Shown here piece by piece: positions 61,401-64,000 of a stretch of DNA of 64,000 nucleotides. Source of the DNA: Bugula neritina. Its lineage: Eukaryota; Bryozoa; Gymnolaemata; Cheilostomatida; Bugulidae. Numbering within the stretch: position 1 is the first letter of the stretch; the number at the start of each line of letters is the position of its first letter. The translations under genes were made by a program, and so were the position numbers. The notes under the pieces are model-generated. The model was not told the DNA's origin. It ran no database searches and saw only the letters and a program-made list of their open reading frames with translations. Location: positions 12,806,301 through 12,870,300 of the forward strand of contig OZ037767.1 of the NCBI GenBank assembly GCA_964035545.1. The letters run 5' to 3'.

Positions 61401-64000
61401 TGCAACGGATACGACGCCCACCTTGAAAAAGCGACAGTTTTCAGGCAGGAGATCTCCGATAAGTCTCCAGTCGCCGGTGTCTGGTCTCACTTCATACTCG
61501 AGGTACTTGAAGCCCGAGGAGAGAGGGCGACTCTGTTCCTTCATGGAGTTGTAATACATCTGTTTGGCTACTCCAGAGGCGGATGTGTAAACCTACAGCA
61601 ATTCAGTTGCTCAATCTTCAGTGAGGTACATGGGGCACAATAAATGTGGCAACACGCAACCAACAACCTACGGATTATAATACAATGCTCCCTCAGTATC
61701 TCATGGTTCTATTTCTCACTAAATTCCATAAGTACCAAGAAGGGCTTTGAGTCGTATTTGTGGCTTATGTATGTGTGTAAAGACAAAACGGCCGAATTCA
61801 ACGAATCCGTGAGTCAAATCTGGTGGGAAGAATTGAGGTTTCAAGACCCACAGGCAAGTAACATGTGGAGGGAGCATTGTAGCAGCATCACACAACAAAC
61901 AAGTTATTGATCATAATAATAGGCTAAGTGGGGTTTTAGCCTTCTCTGACACAATATTCTTCTAATGTTAACATATATATGTGTGCTGGTATATGTTGAG
62001 TAAGTAGTATGCATAGGGTAGCATGCGTGGTTGTTGTAGTGTATTATGGGTGTGGTGTGTTTTTAAAGAATTCCTGACACACTTCATTAACTTTTATATG
62101 CTCTAAATATTGTTTTATAATTAATTTTGTGCTCATGTGGTGATGCTGCCATTATACTCTGGAGTGATTTGTATTATAAAACTAATACTATTTATTGCCG
62201 ACTTTCATTGAAAATATCAAATTTCAAGCCAGCCCAGTGATTAAGCTTGGTGTTGCAGAAGCCGACTGGAAACTTCACCAGCATGAGCACAAAACAAGAC
62301 TGCTTGAGCATACAATGCTCAAACAGTCTGGGAATGATAACTAAGATATATATGAACATTTAAAACTACATAATTGAAGGATGTCAGGGATTCGGTACAG
62401 AAATATGAAAAGTATGAATTTATCAAAATGTTAAAGTACTACTACGTAATGTATTGAATATTCACTGTAAATTTAAGAGTTTTCTGTCTATTGGTAAAAA
62501 CAACTCCTAACTGATATATATTTTCATGCTGTAAAAATCCAAACAGCAAATTGCCATACTATATATTTATAAAAGGTGTCTCCACTGCATAACACATAAT
62601 TAGCAGAATTACAAAAACCAAACATTATTCAAGGTCAACACATAATGACAGACTGTAGCTACAAGAAGTAGCCCGAGATCTGAACGGCACTACCGGGTGG
62701 CTATCACACAGTCCATTCTCACCTGCCCCGAGCCCAGTGGATACTCGATAAACAGCTTCAACTCGTAATCACAGCCCGTCTTGTGGCTGGCGTCAAATGC
62801 AAACACCCGGCCTCTTTCGGAGTGAGCCTTCTTGAACCTCACTTCAAACGGAGTGCATTTGGACAAACCCTGGAGGGCGGATATGATGTGCGCCGGCTAC
62901 AGAAATACAAATGAGAACTCAATAATGACATCACATCCTGTAAAGACTGAAAATAGGCTAGAGGGCAGAGTTGATTCACTGAAATCGAATGAAAGTATCA
63001 CCATAAATTTACTAATTTTACCTCATCAACTGAAACAGTAATCATGTTGCAAAAATGCTATAAAATAGTATGAAATACCGAAAATTTCAAACTTTATAGT
63101 TTTACAACAGCAAAATAGATTTTAAGTTTCTTATATGAAGCAGTTACGGTATACAGTACAGTATACACATGCATATAGTCCGATATAGTTGACTTTCTCC
63201 ACATATGAAACAGATTGACAATAGCATAACCTTTAAACTACAGCTCAATTGAAAGCAAGGTCAAGGTTGAATCTATAGCCTACTTTGGTTGAGTAGTCAA
63301 TAACCAGGGGCATCGAAAGGGGTTTGCTATCGTCACTACTAGGTGTTTGGGGTGAGTTGACTGCGTCCACACCAACATTCGGCGCAATGTTTAGTCCTGA
63401 GGCTATGACCGGGATAACTGGCAACCGGCTCTTTTGACTTCCCCAGTTAGCAGCAGCCATGCGAGCGGCGGCCATTCCTATCACAAAATACGTTACAAGA
63501 AATGTCACGGATATCAATGTTGATAGTAGCAATATGAAAAGTATTTTTACTCTAGAGTAGAGGGTGAGCTGATGGAATTAAAACAAAAAGATGATGATAG
63601 AATATACCAAGTTTTACTAAATAAACCAGGCAGAATAAATTGACTTACTACAATTCAGAGTTGTCTTCACTTATATGTGCATATATGAAACTAATCTTAA
63701 TTAGGAGTTGTCTGTACTTACATGCACAAAATTATTATTAATTTGGAGTTTTCTGCCCTTATATGCATAAAAACTAATCTCAATCAGGAGTTGTCTTTAC
63801 TTATATACACAAAACTAACCTTAATTAGGAGTTGTCTGTACTCACACACATAATTAATGAACTTACTAAAAGGGCCAAGAGAGAAACACTAACCCTGTTT
63901 GTAGGCTAAGCTGGCAGCGGGGGACATGAGTGGTGGAGCGGCAGCAGAGTGGGCCAGGGTGGTGGCAGGTAGAACCGGGAAGGATCGGGTGAGGTCTATG
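58401..64000 (-). CDS. IRF2BP: IRF2BP-family transcriptional coregulator, 3' part (5' end outside window)
   Basis: Nine exons (minus): 64000(partial)-63894, 63477-63284, 62896-62723, 61592-61422, 60933-60784, 60479-60344, 59720-59555, 59120-58942, 58825-58401; phases agree across all junctions (about 566 residues). Conserved blocks match vertebrate IRF2BP1/2/[52 protein letters not shown], and the C-terminal RING-like C3HC4 module [44 protein letters not shown]. The C-terminus [10 protein letters not shown] parallels the vertebrate VKKERDP end and holds a VKQE sumoylation-type site. The N-terminal C4 zinc finger typical of the family must lie to the right. Nuclear corepressor or E3-type partner by family. 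The last exon is ~100 residues longer than in vertebrates after the RING, rich in Ser, Glu and Lys. Confidence 0.95.

Overview
The window is AT-rich animal nuclear DNA: spliced genes with GT-AG introns, long (TA)n microsatellites, tRNA-derived SINEs, Ty3/gypsy retrotransposons, and metazoan protein families (reprolysin proteases, SEA/EGF membrane mucin, IRF2BP). I read it as a marine invertebrate, probably lophotrochozoan, but the species cannot be fixed from sequence alone.

Layout. 0.3-7.06 kb: a decayed minus-strand Ty3/gypsy element (Gypsy-1) with an extra 3' ORF. 7.16-16.24 kb: MP-A, a minus-strand ADAMTS-like reprolysin gene whose exons stop just before the catalytic exon; its large intron holds an old plus-strand gypsy relic and LTR fragment. 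17.4-18.5 kb: another gypsy relic. 19.7-24.5 kb: MP-B, a plus-strand reprolysin with an intact zinc site but no recognisable prodomain exons. 25.2-37.3 kb: MP-C, a complete 14-exon plus-strand reprolysin (789 aa) ending in a Cys-rich and Thr-rich tail. 40.7-56.7 kb: a minus-strand 10-exon membrane mucin (920 aa: signal, Cys-rich, Thr/Pro mucin, two SEA-EGF-EGF units, TM, short tail). A full-length, apparently very young Ty3/gypsy element (Gypsy-2, 41,481-48,832) sits inside its ninth exon. 58.4 kb to the right edge: nine exons of an IRF2BP-family transcriptional coregulator (minus strand), 5' end outside the window.

How the genes relate. MP-A and MP-C are inverted paralogues, similar even in introns and upstream sequence; MP-B is an older paralogue with identical exon phases. 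The mucin's second exon (Cys-rich block followed by a Thr-rich tract, phase-1 acceptor) is homologous to the last exon of MP-C and MP-B, so protease and mucin genes share an exon module in one cluster. This suggests secreted or surface-tethered proteins of a mucous or extracellular matrix setting.

Most unusual signals: two families of hammerhead self-cleaving ribozymes embedded in small (TA)n-associated repeats (a tandem 272-nt retrozyme-like unit in an MP-C intron with a third copy before MP-B; a head-to-head pair in a 1-kb inverted repeat in mucin intron 1); a young retrotransposon splitting a coding exon 5 nt from its acceptor; and a textbook -1 frameshift signal at the gag-pol junction of that element. 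All splice models were built by eye from exon phases and paralogue alignment.
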